Assembly: GCA_022573605.1 (NCBI GenBank)
Contig: JACZTQ010000037.1
Span: 1-16,014, forward strand
From: Pseudomonadota bacterium
GTDB taxonomy: Bacteria; Pseudomonadota; Alphaproteobacteria; Rhodobacterales; Rhodobacteraceae
Length of the DNA: 16,014 bases
Direction of reading: 5' to 3'
Shown piece after piece: positions 14,842 to 16,014 of the stretch. The notes beneath the pieces are model-generated. The model ran no database searches, was not told the DNA's origin, and was given only the letters and a program-made list of their open reading frames with translations. Position 1 is the first letter of the stretch. Each line of letters begins with the position of its first letter. The position numbers and the translations under genes were made by a program.

Positions 14842-14849
14842 GAGTCGCC

Positions 14850-14891
14850 ATGATGGATCGCCAGCATTGCATCGGGACGTACGCGCCATGA
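14850..14891 (+). CDS. Possible 13-residue leader/coupling peptide before the HemG-type gene
   Basis: ATG 14850 opens a 13-codon frame (MMDRQHCIGTYAP) ending in TGA 14889-14891, which overlaps the ATG of the protoporphyrinogen oxidase as ATGA. A good TAGGAG Shine-Dalgarno (14839-14844) serves this micro-ORF, whereas the downstream gene has no obvious one of its own. Reinitiation from the short peptide is a plausible way to translate it. At this length chance is a real possibility. Confidence 0.35.
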   Translation: MMDRQHCIGTYAP

Positions 14892-16014
14892 CGATCGACG
14901 TGGCGGTGATCGGCGGCGGCATCTCGGGCCTTGCCACGGCCTGGGAGCTGACCCGTCAGGGGCGCCGCGTGGTGGTGCTCGAGCGCCAGGTGCGCGCCGG
15001 CGGCAACGCCGTATCGGAGCGCATCGGCGGTTTCCTGATGGAGCACGGCCCCAGCACGGTGACCGCGGCTTTCCCCGACGCGGCCCGGCTGGCGCGCTCG
15101 GCCGGGCTCGACGAGCGGCGTTGCGACCTGGGTCCGGAGGTTCGCTATCGTTATCTCGTCGGCGCGGGGCGGCTGCACCGCATCTCGACCCATCCGCTCG
15201 GGTTCCTCGCCTCGGGCTATCTGTCGCCGCTGGCGCGGTTGCGGCTGATGGCCGAGATGCTGGTGCCGCGCGGCTCCGGCGAGGCCGAGGAAACCGTCGC
15301 CGGGTTCTGGAGCCGCCGCTTCGGGCGCGAATTCGCCGAGCGCGTCATCGACCCCCTGGTCGGCGGCATGTTCGCCGCAAAGGCGGGCGAGTTGTCGATG
15401 AACGCGGTGTTCCCGGCGCTGGTCGAGATCGAGCGCCAACACGGCTCGATCATCCGCGGGCTGGCGGCGCGCCGCCGGGCCGGCGGTGGCCGGATGCCGG
15501 CCCGGCAGCTCTATTCCTGGCGTGACGGCATCGGCTCCTTGCCGCTGGCGCTCGCCGAGGGACTCGGCCCGGCGGTCAGGACCGGAGTTGCGGTGCGCCG
15601 CATCGGGCGCGCGCCCGGCGGCTTTCGCATCGATGTGGGGGCCGCCGGCGCCATCGCCGCGCGGGCCGTCGTGGTGGCGACCCAGCCGCATGTGGCGGCG
15701 GGGCTGCTGGAGGTTGCCGATCCGGCGGCGGCCGAGGCGGCGGCCTCGATCGGCGCCCCGCCCCTGGCGGTGGTGTTTCTCGGCTACCGGCGACGGTGCG
15801 TCGCCCATCCGCTCGACGGGCTGGGCTATCTTTCGCCGTCCTCGGAAGGCCGCGATCTCACCGGGGTGCTGTTCTGCTCGACCATGTTCCCCGGCCGGGC
15901 GCCCGACGGCCAGGTCGCCCTGTCGGCCTATGTCGGCGGCGCCCGGTCGCCCGATCTGGCCCGCCTTTCGCCGGCGGACCTGATCGGCCTGGCGCGGCGC
16001 GAGTTCGGCGATCT
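14888..16014 (+). CDS. hemG: Protoporphyrinogen oxidase, HemG/HemY (FAD) type, 3' end outside the window
   Basis: The frame runs open from ATG 14888 to the window end, giving 375 residues of a protein usually about 450-480. It begins with a Rossmann FAD-binding motif, VIGGGISGLA (residues 7-16), with E32 at the end of the second strand. Features of the oxygen-dependent protoporphyrinogen oxidase family follow: GGFLMEHGPSTV near 47-58, FGREFAERVIDPLVGGMFA, and a C-terminal segment typical of amine-oxidase-like flavoproteins. The enzyme oxidises protoporphyrinogen IX to protoporphyrin IX, the penultimate haem step, at the cytoplasmic membrane. A start from the overlapping 13-residue ORF is likely. 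Placement after a locus with fourteen haem c sites may reflect high haem demand. A related amine oxidase or carotenoid desaturase is less likely given the sequence, though only the N-terminal part is visible. Confidence 0.8.
   Translation, partial: MTIDVAVIGGGISGLATAWELTRQGRRVVVLERQVRAGGNAVSERIGGFLMEHGPSTVTAAFPDAARLARSAGLDERRCDLGPEVRYRYLVGAGRLHRISTHPLGFLASGYLSPLARLRLMAEMLVPRGSGEAEETVAGFWSRRFGREFAERVIDPLVGGMFAAKAGELSMNAVFPALVEIERQHGSIIRGLAARRRAGGGRMPARQLYSWRDGIGSLPLALAEGLGPAVRTGVAVRRIGRAPGGFRIDVGAAGAIAARAVVVATQPHVAAGLLEVADPAAAEAAASIGAPPLAVVFLGYRRRCVAHPLDGLGYLSPSSEGRDLTGVLFCSTMFPGRAPDGQVALSAYVGGARSPDLARLSPADLIGLARREFGD

Overview
The window is a high-GC, almost fully coding stretch from a Gram-negative bacterium, and nearly all of it is devoted to membrane and periplasmic electron transfer. 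High GC, strong third-position GC bias, Sec-type signal peptides on c-type cytochromes and a GC-rich palindromic repeat fit a Pseudomonadota (perhaps alphaproteobacterial) or Methylomirabilota-like host. The sequence alone does not settle the phylum. No gap longer than 300 bases lacks a gene, and I saw no tRNA, rRNA, CRISPR array or transposase.

Layout: (1) 1-1372 holds the 3' end of a HEAT-repeat gene, overlapped by a small monohaem cytochrome c. (2) 1443-7287 is module A: a cytochrome-bd-subunit-I-like (CydA-like) membrane protein, a membrane-anchored dihaem cytochrome c, a monohaem cytochrome c with about three transmembrane helices, and a dihaem cytochrome c fused to an ethylbenzene-dehydrogenase-gamma-like (EB_dh) domain with a C-terminal anchor. 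(3) 7340-8389 encodes two further soluble cytochromes c, one dihaem and one monohaem. (4) 8412-8857 holds three tiny single-helix membrane ORFs, one on the minus strand. (5) 8866-14007 is module B, a second, shorter version of the same four genes in the same order, followed by a small two-helix protein (14007-14228). (6) 14311-14841 is a secreted NTF2/SnoaL-like protein. (7) From 14888 to the window end runs a HemG/HemY-type FAD protoporphyrinogen oxidase.

The central observation is a duplicated four-gene module, [CydA-like, anchored dihaem cyt c, 3-TM monohaem cyt c, dihaem cyt c-EB_dh], with start and stop codons touching or overlapping at most internal junctions and no CydB partner. Fourteen CxxCH sites are encoded here (nine in module A plus its flanking genes, five in module B). 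The likely picture is a membrane complex in which periplasmic cytochrome c domains pass electrons to or from a bd-like haem b core. This resembles the divergent bd-like oxidases described in Nitrospira and in surveys of the bd superfamily. Every subunit of module A is longer than its module B counterpart through discrete insertions, and the EB_dh domain of module A appears to have lost both usual haem b ligands while module B keeps them. The two complexes have therefore probably diverged in function. Direction of electron flow, donor and acceptor are inference.
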